A DNA stretch of 64,000 bases, taken from positions 523,175 to 587,174 of the forward strand of contig CACVBU010000283.1 of the NCBI GenBank assembly GCA_902728285.1. The letters run 5' to 3'. The position numbers were made by a program, and so were the translations under genes. The DNA comes from Clytia hemisphaerica. Taxonomy: Eukaryota > Cnidaria > Hydrozoa > Leptothecata > Clytiidae. The notes below the pieces were generated by a model. That model saw nothing but the letters and a program-made list of their open reading frames with translations, was not told where the DNA came from and searched no databases. Below, piece by piece: positions 12,401-27,400 of this stretch. Position 1 is the first letter of the stretch. Each line of letters begins with the position of its first letter.

Positions 12401-15400
12401 TAATGATTAACCTCGTTTTTATCTACCTATACTTCTGAGACACAGATTTCTGCTAAGAAGGAGTGCTTTAAGCTTTTCCAAGCAAAAAAATTTATTACCG
12501 TATTACTTCGAATAAACGCCCCCTTCTTTCAAATGCCACCTCGAATAAACGCTCCTCCTAAAAGTAAAATTATTTAACAAACGCCCCCTCAAATAAACGC
12601 CTCCTTTGAATAAACGCCCCCACTAGGGGAGTTTATTAGAAACTTGTGACTTAAATACTTTGATACAAGTTTTGATTAGGATTGAAAAGGAAGATTTTCA
12701 GTCTTTTTTGTAACCAGATCAGTTTTGATGCAATTTTAGTCGCTGACCCAAAGAGATTTGCCCCGGGCGTTTATTCGAAGTAATACGGTAATCGCAAAAA
12801 ATATTGCTGCTATTGTTTTCAAAAATCTACGAAGCTTCTGATTGGTCAAGCACTGAAATTCCATTGTAATATCACGTGACCTCGGTAGGATTTCCTACCG
12901 AAATACGGAACACTTTTCAGCAAAAGCACGCCATCTAGCCCTTCGGGCTTTATAAATCTGTGCTCTGGGAGCGCGTTAAAGCAATGTCCCTATAGACTCG
13001 GACCCAATACCCTTCCAGGCAACTATAGGCTCAAGGGTTGATAGGTGTATTGTAATACTCACTGTTGCCGGCATTTCTTTTCATCCTGTACTTTCTGTAG
13101 TTCAGGGACATTTTCAAGGGCTTCTTTAAAATCCATTTCGCCCGTAGCTATTTGTTGTGCAGCCTAAAAGGAGAAATGACAGTGAGCATAGCTGTAGCGA
13201 GATACCCTGCAAAATCTATGAGGGAGTGCAGACATTTATGACATATTCATTATCCTTTGATAAAACAAAGACAATAATTACAGTGTCGTAAAAACCGCTC
13301 TCACTACGCCTATGGTGAGGAGATGTTATTCAAATTTTATTTCTCCTAACACATTGATCTAACTGATTGATCTGGTTACTTGACTGGAATAGCCTTCCCG
13401 TTTTAGAGCTTCCCGTCCATATAGCGAGTCCAGTTTTAGAGCTAACTAAATGACCGCCATCCTGTTTTCAATTTGTCAATAGCGTGATTTGGAATCTGAA
13501 CGTTTAAGAATCTAAGGTAAATCAGAAAACCACATGGAGGACTTGTCGACTTCAAAATTGGACGCACTTCCACGGGAATATGTGCTGAACCTATCTAGTA
13601 TGTAAAGGAATACGATATCTGTGATCCTAAATAAATACAAAGAAACAAAAAAGAGTCACAAATTTATTAAGACACTCAGTCGATCCAAGTTATCTCGAAA
13701 TCTTGCCTAGCGATATATTCATTGGGTTATTGCAATATTCAAGTTCGCAATTTCGCGAAAATAAATTGATCGAGATCGCTGACTTGCATAGCCCCTAAGT
13801 ATTTTAAAACTATATTTTGGCGTCAAAAATACTGTTAATGAGCTGCTTTTTGATAAGTTGGCGTTTTAAGGCCGTTTTCAACTAATTTTTGGCCGATTTG
13901 CGAAACTCAATCAATGCGAAAATAAATCAATAAATAAGATATTGCATTTTTTTCGGCGCGTAGAAATCAATCCGATTAATGTATACGAGACAAGGAAAGT
14001 TCGATGTGGCAAGATAGCTCTGACTGACATTAAATGAACGTCTTTTGGAGATATCTTTCGAAGAAATTTAAAACCTACCTCATAAAAAAGTTTATACTTG
14101 GAGCATATGATCGTCCGACCATACCAAACATTAATGACGTCACCAATGGGATTTAGTTCCCAGATCACACTGACTGCATATCTAAATAAGGTAAACCGAG
14201 TTTGGAATTTGATCTGAATACGAGAGTTGATAAGGCATTTGTAAGCTTAGATAATGCTTGTGTAGGAGGGATGAAAACGAGAATAGTTACACTTACCGCC
14301 TGCTGGGTAGAAGTTGTGTTATTGACTGGAGGGGGGGGTAACTATTAGTTACAAAGAAAGATAAGACTTTTGTGTCGTATTATTCATTCCTGGATTTGTC
14401 TATTGAACCCAATCAAACTTAGTTTAGGTCATTGATTATTTAGAGGTTTGAGTTCAAATCAGCATAACTCATAATATTTTGAAGGGCTTTGAAGGACAGT
14501 CTCGCGGCTAGAAACTTTTTCGATATTCGTAAATTCCCGCGTCAGTTTCGGCCAAATAAGAAATTAAATGTGTTTTTAAAGATTCGCAAATTTTTTCTAA
14601 AACTAGAATTGGCGAAAGTTTCTACTCTTAAAAAGTATATTTCAAAATTAATTTTTACCTATCCTGTTCACTGATCAAGGAGCAAAGATCAGAACTGAGT
14701 ATGGCGGGTAACATGTCGTAACGCCGGTCTGCTAAATACACAGTTGTTGTTCTATAATGAAATGAAATATCTGATTGGTTAAAATATCACAGCTGATTGG
14801 TTGAAAGTGACGTATTGACTGTTTTTACGTCACTTATAACCAATCAGCTGTTGGGTCCGTGGAAGACATCATGAATTAAGTAAGATCTATGTAGCTTTTC
14901 GTTGGGCTGAGCTGAGGTGAAACTAAGCTCTTTTAAGTAAGTCTTGCGACCACATTCGACAGCTGTCTACCAAAAAGTAGGGGGTTGGGCGCCACTCTTA
15001 TCAGGCGCCACTCTTATCAGGCGCCAGATTTTTTTTCTCGTAAAAATGTCTTGTTTTAAATAATTTTGTTAGAATCTTTTATATCATAAAAACATTGGGT
15101 ATCTTGTTGCTGAGTATCTCTTTTCTCCGGAACGCGACTTCAAAATTTTTTATACGCCCCCTTCTGACAGACCCACTGGGACTCCTTCCCACTGGAAAAA
15201 TTGGCCAAAATATCGTCCCCAGTGGAAGATTATACTCTGATTTTTGTCCCCACTGAAAATAATCAGATAAGCAAATCCTCACTGTAAAATAGCGTGCCAT
15301 TTTTTCCATCCCACTGAATTTTCTGGCTCAAAAACAATGGAAGTCAAATCCCCAGTCATGAAAAAAAACAGGAATATCAATCCCCATCGACTTTTGGTCT

Positions 15401-18400
15401 GTTATTTTTACCCCCACTGGCTCAAAAAATCCCACTGGGACTGTGAGAAGGGGGTGTATTAATACTTACTTCGAACGAGCTTGTAAATCAGTTAAACTGT
15501 TCGGTTGAACAAAATATGTGACGTCCGCAATATGAACGCCCAGTTCCCAATTCCCATTGGCCAGTTTCCTGAAAAGTTGGAACATGGGGATAAAATACAG
15601 TACCTGGTGTGGCCTTAAAGGATATGTTTTTTGCAATTTGGTAAGGGCAAACAAGTGAAGATCCAAACTACAATTGCTGTGGAAATGTTTTTGACAATAA
15701 GTTTGGAAAAAGGAGTGTCAAGAGCAGTCGAAAAAGATTAACCAAACACTCAAAGTTTGACCTTTTTTTCTCCAACTTTGAACTTTTCGAGGCCTAGTTG
15801 TTTGAGGGTTAATAGAGTGTAAAGACCCGTCTGCGTTTGTAAAAAGGTCAAAATCCCCAAATCAAAAATTCTTGGCTCCGTCTCTGGCTGATCTTGCGAT
15901 TGGTTTTAGATCATAAGTTCCCCTCTCCGGGTAAGAAAATATGATAAGAAATGTGACTTGTTGCAGGACTCAACAATCAACCACTAGCTAAGATACAGTG
16001 ATCGATAATTTACCTGGAAACCTAGGCATTTGTATGTTCCTACTGCCTCGCCAACCCAGGCAAGAAAGACTCCTATTTCAATACAGGACGACCCTAGGTA
16101 TGGAGACCCGATCCATTCAAGTTTAAATTTTAGAGTTCATCGAACTTGACAGTCGGTTATAATAGACAATCTACTATCTAGAGATCTATTGTAAGAGACT
16201 GGACGGCTCTGTTGAGTAGGAGACACGGCCCACTCAAGTCTAGTTTTAGAGTTCAGTGTACCTGACAGATAGTGTGTCATCAACATCTTCGCAACCTTTA
16301 GGATCGATACTGAAGATCAAATGTGATTCTCTAAAAATGAAGAAGAAATTAAAGTCATTCATTCAAAAATAATAAACCTCACTATCTGGTATACAGTAAA
16401 CCCTACTCTTCTCCCACTTGTTAGTTTTTGTGAGTGGTTTTTCAAGCTCACAGAGCTTATACGGACCTGACCATGAATTTTAATTAAAAAAAAAATTCAC
16501 TTACCAAAAGCCAAGTAACTCGTTTATCTATTTCTACCCCGTGCAATTAAGCCCAATTTCAATCATCAAAAAAATAATAAAGAGTTTTAAAAAATTTCAA
16601 TTTTTCTAGTAACAAATAGCCATAAAAAAGTTCATTATTACCTCAAATCTTTTCTTCTTTGTATTTCCCCATCGCACATTTTCCATTCATTCACCTTTGT
16701 ATTAACAGGCATCTCCTTTAATATCCCTTCGCTGAAAGGGATCACTGATAGCCCGTGTTCCATCAAAATGCTTGCAATCTCAGTCTCGACGTTTCCCGCG
16801 GGACCAAGAGATTTGACGAAGTGGCCGTTGGGATATAGAGATCCCACATCCCATGAGTCAATGCGAACTACAAATCTAAAATACAAAATAACAAAGTAAG
16901 AATTTTTCTGTTTCGCGAAAATAAATCTGGTGAAATTTTGTAAAATCAATTTTCTAAAACAAAAAACCACCTATTGTTTCATTTTTTGAGAAATATTTAC
17001 TATTTTCAGGGCCATTTTCATTACCGAAGCTTGACCCATGAGAAACTTTTAAAACCCTGACTCCTGATAATAAATCCAGGAAGATTTCGCTTCGATTTTT
17101 TGGTCTCGCAAAATTAAATCACGCGTAAGTTAATCCAAGCATTCACCTTACTAAACACATGGGAAGACTCTTGGTTTTACTGATAAGATTCATTTAATAT
17201 ATCATTAGCAAAAAAGTGGTCTTTGAACGAGAATTTGGTAAAAAGACTCTTTTTCTACTTTCCATCTAATCTCTCTTGTATGAAGGGTACGAACATAGAT
17301 TTATAGAGCCCGAAGGGCTAAATGGCGTGCTTTGAGCCCTTCCAAGCAATAAAAAAGTGATTATCGCAAAAAATATTGCTGCTATTGTTTTCGAAAACCC
17401 GCGAAGATTCTGATTGGTCAAGCGCTGAAATTCTATTATAATGTCACGTGACTTAGATAGGATTTCCTACCTAACCCCGGCACACTTTTCAGCAAAAGCA
17501 TAGTCTAGCAAGCTAGACGACTAATTCATACATAGTAGAAATAAAGCAAAAAGTAATAAAGGGAACAATTTTAGTTTATACAAACTAAATCCCGTATTAT
17601 TATTATAGTGTTGGTATTATTAGTATTACACGCATTATAAACGACTCCAGTCTAGCAAAAGCATGATATCTAGCCCTTCGGGTTTTGTAAATCTATGTTC
17701 GTACCCTTCATACAAGAGAGACTAGATTCTATCTATAAATCAATCCCTCGGTGAGAATACCTTTCAGTTGTCAGACGATCTTTTTGCCGTGTTGTGATGC
17801 GTATCTTGGGGATTTTCCTGTCCCATGGTACCACCAATACCTTCAAACAAAACCAAAATATATATAATAAGACAGCGTACACCCTTATAAAGTTAAAGCT
17901 TTTTATTGACATGGTCTGTACAGAGGCAAATTTTATGCTGAAAACAGCAGAATTAGAATTTTAGAAAAAGAATTAGATCATTTTTATGAACCTGGATGAT
18001 GGTATGAATACCGAAAAGCTTCGTGAAAAATAAAAGTTGTTACACACATGAATTTTTTATACTTTTGTTTTAAATTCAATATGACATGGCACACTTTGAC
18101 ACTAGAATTTTAGAACCTTTCAAATCTGTAATAATTCTTACGTGATAGAGCAAGATAGAGTAGAAAGTAAATTTAGATGTAGTTTCTTATAGTATATTTT
18201 TTTCTTCGTGATCGTAATATTTTGGCCATTGGATTAAAATGAATCACCTTAAATCATAAAACTTATGCACAAAGGCAGTGGAAAGTTTTATTGTATTGAG
18301 ACCTATATAATATACCTTAGAGGATCGACTGTTGATTTCTTCCTCCGGTATAGAGACGACATAATCACGCAGGTTCCGTTGTAAAACACCGACAACACGA

Positions 18401-21400
18401 CCTGTCGCCATTTTGTCGTCAGAATCGTTGTGCTGATTAGTCGATGACGCTAAAAATGAAAAAATTAATGTCCACATAAACGACCATTAGACTTATCCGG
18501 AAAAATACGTCCACAATAGTGGGGCTGGACGATATGTTTCCAATGATAATGTTCTGACCCTCTACATTTAGGGAGGGGGGTTGGGTTGATGATACTTTTA
18601 AGAGGGAGTATTGCTTGTTAAGGGTAATATCAGGTACACTCTTAAAATCCAAATTGCCGTCTAAATTGTAAGACCAAAATCAGAATTCAAGAGGTATCTA
18701 TTTTCTAAAGCGAAATTTGAGAGTCTCTTTAGAGTAATGTCTGTGGATAAAAATTCAACAACCTCTTATGAAAAATCGTACATCCTGAACACCCTTTGAC
18801 AATTTGATAAAAATTGACGTCATTTGTTCTCTCGCGACAAAAAAATATTGCCGAAAAAATATATTTGACGTCAGTTTCTTCATTGGCAATTTTTTCAGAT
18901 ATAAGGACAAAGCCTCTTTTGTTTATTAAGATGGATTTCTCCGAACTTACAAGTTTAACCATGAATTTTATGGAACATTTATCATTGTTATTGGTCAATA
19001 ATCTTGGTTATGTTGTAGCTGCTATCAGCTTAGGTATATTTACCAAATATGGTAAGTGCTTAACATTTTGAATTATCTGGAGAATGTTAAAGATATAGCT
19101 AGATAGTCTTGATGGTAACTACCAAATCCTTAGTCGCTTTTCAAATCTAATTTTGTAGTACGAATAATGTATGACGCTGTGTTATATTGGTCATTTACCA
19201 TAGTTACTGCACAAGCGACTGAGGTTCGATTCACACTCGCGGTTCACTTGGCAAGTTAATAAACCTTCGCTCGGGTCAACCCATGCCATGTGAGGGGGAT
19301 CGGGCAGCCAGTCCAAGGTGCTCACGGGGTGCTTATATAAAGCATCTATAATTGCGAAAATGGGCCTCAAAGCCTCCTGTAATTCAACCAAAGAGAAAAC
19401 AACATGTATAGACTTTTTACAGTTACTGCGCCGCTCACCATTAAACTTCATTGACGTAGAAAATGTTTTTCTTTTGACAGCAAATCAACTTTTTGAAAGT
19501 TTGGTCTTTGGCGCAGCACGAAGTATCATAGCATATCGCATGTCCCACGACGAGGAAGGACAACTTGAAGGTAAAGCTTTCTATTCCTATTTTTATAAAT
19601 TAATCCAAGGGGTATGTATGTACATTTTTCTGGATATAAGCGCGTCTATGAGCTGTCTATCCCTATCCATCACGCATTTTTAATCACTGTGTAAGTCTAT
19701 CACGCTTTACGTGTTTTGCCTTACAATGATTGACATCAGTTACTTAAAACAGCACTGCAATGACTTCAAGTGACAATCTCCCCAGGATCCTACAGACGCA
19801 TAACAAACGAACATTCAAATGAAAAAACAGATATTCGGCGTCTTTTGATCCTGACTAACTCGAATAATCAAATCTCTTTGTTGTACTTGAGTTTGACTTT
19901 CGTTGAAAGAAAGAAAAGCTTAAAGCCGACCGCCTAAATTCAAGTAAAAGTACTGCAATACACCTGTTTGACCGTAGTCGCGCGGTCAGGCGCATGTCAC
20001 TTTATTATTTAATGATTCCCCTAAACTCGATCCAATCCTTTCGTTAGACTTTTTTCTATTATCTTTAAGCGTGAAAAAAGACTGGGACGGTTTCGGGGTG
20101 GTAAAAACACCCGCGCGGCAATTGGAGGCTACGGTCGAAAAGGTGTATTTAGGACGGTTGGATATGATTCAAAAAGGAATATCCATGACAATAGATCAAG
20201 AGTGCTCGATACAATGAATATATTTTGATTGTTTTTTCAGGTTCAAACGAATCGTTGAGCACAGGACGAAATTTATCTCATATCATGACATCCACTTTCG
20301 AGGTCGAACAAAAAGATATTATTCTAATGCAAAATGAAAGTCTGGAGACCTTACAAGTGAAAGAAAATTTTTTGATGATGCAAGATATTGATACACGAAC
20401 TGGTTATGTAAGAAATAACCGACGCCACAGCACAGACAGTGGGAAAGGTATTTGTAGTAAATTTTAAACTTTTTTTTTCAATAATAGGTTTTAAACGGAA
20501 CAAATATACAAACACTGAAGGTTCCTGGCCTCCCGCTAAAAACCCTAGATTATACCGCCAGGAGGTAGGAACCAAAAAAACAAACAAAAAAAATGTTAAA
20601 ATGTTAAAATTTTATTTTCTTCAATAACAATGTTCAGTTGAAGCTCTTCACTTCTACATTTCTACTATTGCATAGGCTCCATTATTCGGTAATATTGAAA
20701 GTCACCGTTAACAATAAAGTACTCATAAACGACTCTCTACAATTCGATACGCTCCCTTATTCGATGAAAATCTAAATCGAATTAGAGAATGTCAACTGTA
20801 ATATCATTTTGACCTGTATTGAGCTATCCTTCATGCTGTTGAAATTGAAATGAAACAAAATTTTCATGATTGCACCTTTGTAATGTCTTCTGACATTACA
20901 TCACGGACCCAATAGCGGATTGGTTGTAAGTGACGTAAAATCAGTTAATACATCAATTTCAACCAATCAGCTGTTTGGGTCCGTGGAAAAAATTGCAATG
21001 GTGCATATCATGAATTCTCGTTCTATCCACACAATAATCTCACATAAAGTTTATTGGATAATTCACCATTTCGTTTTTCACTTTTTCACCCTATTCATAT
21101 ATTTGACCTTTTGTTGATTAGAATTTCAATTTAAATATTCTCTTTCAGGCGTTCAAATGAGGAGCAAGAATTTCAAGAAACGATTGGTCAACTCTGTAGG
21201 CGTATTCAAAATCAGAGGCTCATGGCAAGGGATTGAGACGGAGACAAAAGTTAGTTGTCAAACCTCTAAAACAAAAGCAAGTGGGAAGAGTTCGTCACCA
21301 GGTGTAAAAAAGAGTAAAGTGAGTATCAAGTCTGGACTGACTCGACATAACTCTAGTGCCATGGTACAAAGCCAAGTCATTCCTTACATCGAACAGACGA

Positions 21401-24400
21401 GGGATATATCACATAAAGAACAATCTAAGAATAAGCCTCAAAAAGAACAAACAAGGGATCCATCTTGCATAGAACAAATTAAAAATACATCTGCCACAGA
21501 ACAAAGTAAGAATACACTTCAAAACTGGGATACGCCTCAGGAAGTAAAAAGCAAAACTAAACCTAAAACAGCACAAAGCATAGCTACATCTAACAAAGTA
21601 CAAAGCCAAACTGACCCTCACAAAACATATAGCAAAATTAACCCTCACAAAATACAAAGTAACACTAACTCTCAGAGAGCTGAAAGCAAAACAAACTCTC
21701 AAAAAGTACGAAGCCAAACTACACCACACAAAGAATACAGTAGGAGTGTAAAAAAGAAGAAAGAAGAAATCGACAAAAAATTAAATCAAATGGCGCGGGA
21801 ACATATGATCGCCATAAGCTCCAGCTCCAAAAACTCAGCCACCCATGATGGCGTTGGCGCTCCTAATGACAGCGAGGATTCCATAGAATCGGATGATGCC
21901 TCGTTCGAGAAAATCACGCCCTATTGTAATATAGTGGAATGCCGCCCCGTTGAAGGGGAGAGTTACTTGGAAATATCTCACGAGGATGATAAAACTAGTC
22001 CATTCACTCAACAACAACAAGACGGAGCACCTTCAACTACGCAGAAAGCTAAATCAAGCAAGTTAAAACGTTTTCGGAAAAGTGTTCGCCGACTTTTTGC
22101 TAGACGTTCGCAAAATGCTTAAAAAAATGAAAATTTATTAAACTATAAAACGTATATTGTAATAGCACAAGTCCTTTGGAATTTCGAAAAAATATAATTT
22201 AAAGTCCCCAAAATGCTTTTATTGCTTTTTTTTCACTATCTGAATTTGTTTTTTTGGATGGCATAGATATAGAAGCTTTTTTTGCGTTATCATTACCAAA
22301 TGAAAATCAACCCTAGTAAAGTTCTAGAAAAAATATATCATCAAGTAATACCTCATCGAAAATATAGTTTAGGATTTATCTATTTGACCAAACATTTTCA
22401 TTTGTACACTTTTTAGAAACTTTGAGCATTGCTGATTTCAGAAATGTAAAATTGACAGGATATGACATCGGCAGTATTTGAAGTTGTTTTAAATATTAAA
22501 AAAAAATATTTGTCTCCGTAACTCAAAGTTTAGGTTAATACTTTTTGACATCGGCTAAACTTCTACCAATGTTATTGTCATCATCAACAGTCAAGTCTTA
22601 GTAACAAATCATAACATTCAATTAAGTATAGCAGTGACCTAAGCAAGGTTCTTCATCTAAGACGTAAAATGGATCTTACTTAGCAAGTATGTACAAGCAC
22701 ACATTCTTGAAATTTTGATGATTATGCAGAATTTTGAGGCCTCTTTTAAAGATATAAATATTCTTCACTGAGACGGGAATCTGTCTGAAACGGAAGACCT
22801 TTCAACACACTTACAATTAGATTCTGAATGCTGATGAATAGAGGTAGATCTGGATTTCCATTGAGATTCTGGTAACAATTCCACCACCACCGAATCACCG
22901 TCTACTGCACGGTTTCTAAGAAGAAAAAAATAGTTGTCATATCTGGACCAAAATGGCTCGAAACTTCCCAGCAGTTTGCCAAAATAATTTTGGTGTACGT
23001 GCTGATTTTGGTTGATATTATTGACAAATTTTGAAAAAAGTATTATTAAGATTTAAGCTTTAAAAAAACTTAACTTAAAAACTTCTGGAAAGAAGACTAA
23101 AAGAAAAGTTCACCGATTTTTCCTAATATTCCGATTTCCTTTTAAAACAGGTCTTTTTCTAGGTTTCCAGGCTTTTTCAAACCGCTGAGATGCCATGGTA
23201 ATAGTCCAGAAGTTTGAAGGATCAACGTTTTACGGATGTACACCTTTGAGTGGCAAAAATAAGTCATTACACTGGTGAACATCATGTATTGAAAACAAAC
23301 CTTGCTGCAGTACCGTGGATGAGGACTTGAGATATATTATTTGTACTGGTGGAGGAAGAACTAATCTTGCCGTCCCTGTTTAGAAATGAGAGAAAATTTT
23401 TATGAGGAAACTTTATTGCTAAATAATTATAAAAAAGAACATTCTCATAATATATGATAACTATGAAGACTTTATGAAGAAGTTACTTTAGACACTTCCT
23501 TAAGTTGATTTAAGAAGAAGATTGAAATTGTTTTTTTGCTTCTTCTACTGATTGGTTCTGTGGATATTTTAAATAAAAACACAAGTTGGTATGATAAAAA
23601 GCTTCATAAAGTGTTAAAGATGCCGTTAGTATGTATCAAAACTATATATTTCATACCCTTTTTGAATGAACGCTTCCATCATAGGTCGGTGTTTATTGAC
23701 TTTCAAGTAATTTGCAAAGAACCGTCCCTGTAACATTAAAAGAGAATTATTTATCTTCGATCGTGTTCAAAAAAGAATGACATAATTCAACTTTTTTAGT
23801 GATGATTTTAAAAAGCCTATATAATGTGATATTTTGTGGCTACAGTTAAAACAAGCAACAGGCTGAATGGACCTACCTGATGATGAAAGCTAGATAATAG
23901 GGCAATAAGGAGAAAAATGAAAACAATCAGTCAGATGATATAGCGTTTTGCGAAAATGCATAACACATTAAATTTTATCATTGATTGTTGATGGGGGAAG
24001 AGGGAAGGGGAGTAGGGAAAATAGAAATAGAAAGTTCCGGTTCATCTTTCATCAGTGCTCAAAATTTCATAAAAAAATATTAAGTACAGCTCGAGAAATT
24101 CAAGAAATACTGTCTTTCCGGCGAAAATAAGTTGTTCCGGCGATTTTTGCATAGTTCCGGCTTCAAAAATCAATTTTTTTGAAAATTGAAACATGCTTGA
24201 TGGTGGGCATTGCTATTAATAATGTTTTTGAATGAAAAAACAACCAATTATAAGAAAAAAATTCAATGAAAATCCAGAAAAACGGCGATTTCCGGCATAT
24301 TTCTGGCATTTTCGGCCGAAAAAAAATGTTTTTCGAAAATCAGGCTCCGTCACATTTTAGGCATTGCCATTTTGCATCATTGTGCAAAAAATCAGAAAAA

Positions 24401-27400
24401 AATAATGAGTTAACATTGAGAAAAGCTATATTTTCTTATTTGGTTAAAGGGAATTTCCCCAAAATACGAAAATCCGTTTTTTACGGCGAATAAGAATTTT
24501 CCGGGAAAACCACTTCAGCCATTCTTTAGAGAATCTTGCCCTCCATCTTTGTACAAAAAATCAGAAAAAAGTAATGACAGGATTTTGCACAAAGTCCAAA
24601 AAACCCTATTTTTAGGTAGTTTTTGGCCCAAATTTGCCCAAATAAATTTTTTCTCAAAAATCGGGCTCCGTCACATTTTGGGCATTGCCATTTTGCATCA
24701 TTGTGCCAAAAATAAAAAAAAACTAATGAGCCAATCCTGAGAAAAGCTGGTAACAGACGGATGGACGCCCGGGGGGGGTACTACCCTTGTCGACCGACGG
24801 GGGTGCTCCGCTGAGGTTCGAAAAATGGACCCTACGTGGGACTCGAAATTTGCGAAAAAAGTGACCCTGAATGGGACTGAAATTCCAAAATTTTCTACTT
24901 TTTCCCCTAATTTTCCAGAAATAGGCACCCTACGAGGGACTGATTTTTCTATTTTGGTGTTTTTGCGACCCTACCTGGGACTCGTGGAGGTTAAAAAAGG
25001 TACCCTGGCCAGCGGAGCATCCCCGTAACCCATTTTGCCCTAGTACCCCCCCCCCGGGGATGAACGAACGAACGGACGAACGAACGGACATCGGTTAATT
25101 TATAGGACCTCTACCCCACCGGGGTAGGTCCAAAAATTTATTCCCACGTCCTAAAATGACAAAAATTTCTTTTGTATTTGAAACGAAATTTCTAGTGATC
25201 TTCAGTGGCTAGTAACTAGCCTTTAAAGTGTGTGAAAGATTGTGGCTAATTTTTTGAGTGGCTAATTCTACCAACTAATTTCAAAAAGGTGTAGCAACTT
25301 CAAATTAAAAGATCAGTCACCCAAATTTTGCACAGGTTACATTGAATAATAAAATTTTGAGACTATGTGAAAAAATGTGGGCTATTGATCCTTGAAAGTG
25401 AAATAATGTGGTTAATAAACTCAAAATGCACCCAGAGGCAAAGGTATTGAATAAAAAAGTCTAATCGTGGAATTTGAAAGTTTTTTGCTTGAGATGATAC
25501 TTATTGAATGGTTTTGTTTTCATTTTCTAAGGATACAGCATCAGAAATGTGAATTTAAGTGGCTAAATACTCCTTGCAATTGTGATGTTTGACTTGCGGG
25601 AAAACGTTTCAACAGGCATTTTACGTACTGACTTTATTTACCATGTAAAAAAGCTGTAGTTATGAAATTTTGGGATATTGTGCTAAATATGTGGCTAATT
25701 CCATAGAAATACTTTTTGTAACACTTCCTGTATGATTTTGTGTTAAAATGTGTGGCTATTTGCATACTTAGTAACTAGCAGTTTTTCTTCATTTTAAGCC
25801 TAATTTGTAGATTTCCCCTGTCATGTTTTATTGCCACAATTTAATCACATATCAATTTTAAAGAAAGGCATGCAAGGTATCAAAAGAAAGCCAATGGAAT
25901 TTTCGAAAGTTTAGACAAGGTTATTTTTTCACTCACGACGTGAAAAAATGTGGGTAGCCTTTTTAATAATCCGGAAATTTTAGTAAGTTTTTTTAGCCAC
26001 GTAGAATCACAGGGCAACTATTAGTTGATACTTTTGAATTCAGAAAGTGAACATTTGATCTTCAAGCTATAGTCTCAAACAATTCAGGTCTTTGGAATTC
26101 TTTTGTGAATGGGTGTGGCTACCATTTAAAAGAAGGGCCTTTTTTCAAAAAAGTGTGACTATTAGCCGCATGATTTCACAAATTAGTAAGTAAAATACTT
26201 CAAATATGTTCTATTTTTTACTAATTTTTCAAGAACACCAGATTCATTATTTCTATCACTAGTATTTATTTGCTATATTGTTTTTTTAATTATTGAAAAA
26301 ATATCAATAACAATACAGCGAATTTGAGCCACAATTTCTCACATTTATCACTTGAAATTCTTTCACATAAGTATATCTTAGAAAAGTTCAATCTGTGATC
26401 TTCAACTTTGAACCAGTTCAAAATGTGGATATTCAATAAGTGCTTAATTGAGGCTATTTCAAAAAAAGATAGAAAAAGGGTAATATTAGCCTCAAAACTA
26501 CACATTTTGATAAAAAAAAATTCCAGTGAATTCCTAGAGTCCTAATCCACAATCCTGTATTTTCCCCTCTCTCATGAAACATTTGCTGAGAAGTTACACG
26601 ACATTATCCAAAATCAACAAAAATTGCATTTTTCCAATGTGTCATTCTTTTTTGAACAGAATCCTTCCCAGAATAAACGTGAAGTAAAAACATTACTAAA
26701 AAAGTGGTTTAAATGTAAGTTTTCGAGACAGTACCGAGTGACTCAAAAACGACTTTGAACATTTGTACAGACTAGCTGATACAAGGTCTAGGCTGAGCTC
26801 AAAACTAAACTTATTAGGAAGATTTTGAGGTATGACTTTTTAAATCTACCCCATTAGTGTTAAGCTTTCGAAATTAAAAGTATACAAAGGTAATAACTAG
26901 GCAACGTCTTGACCAAATTTGAAAAGTTTATAACTGCCAGACCTCTTTACTTTTTTCTAATAAAAGTAGTTTTGATCTGAAGCAATACTTAATTTGACAT
27001 AAGTTTATTATATAATAGAAGCTTACTGATTTGATGCCAGCTTCTAAGACTTGATTTGGAAAATATTCATGAAATTCTTTGCAGATTGAAGCACCTGAAC
27101 ATTGGAAAAAAAACAGAGTCATTTCATGAACTTCGAAAAAATTTATTATAGGGTTATTCGTTTCGTAAACAATGGAGAGTTTATTTTTATGTCAATGATT
27201 CAGACAATTAAGGCCATTCCAGAGGTAGGGGTATGTTTTGTCACGCTCATTTTTAACTGGATACCATCAGTGGTGTTCCGTGGACCATTTAAAATAGCAT
27301 CCATAGAGGTAGTTTAATCGGGCATTGTCTGGTGATTCACAATTTCTTAGAATAGCTCAATACTCATAGGTAAGTAAAGTTTGGCATACCGATATTTAGT

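Noticed and set aside
21409-21729. 106-codon cysteine/leucine-rich minus-strand frame
   Set aside because: Shadow of the repetitive exon 4 of the nested plus-strand gene.
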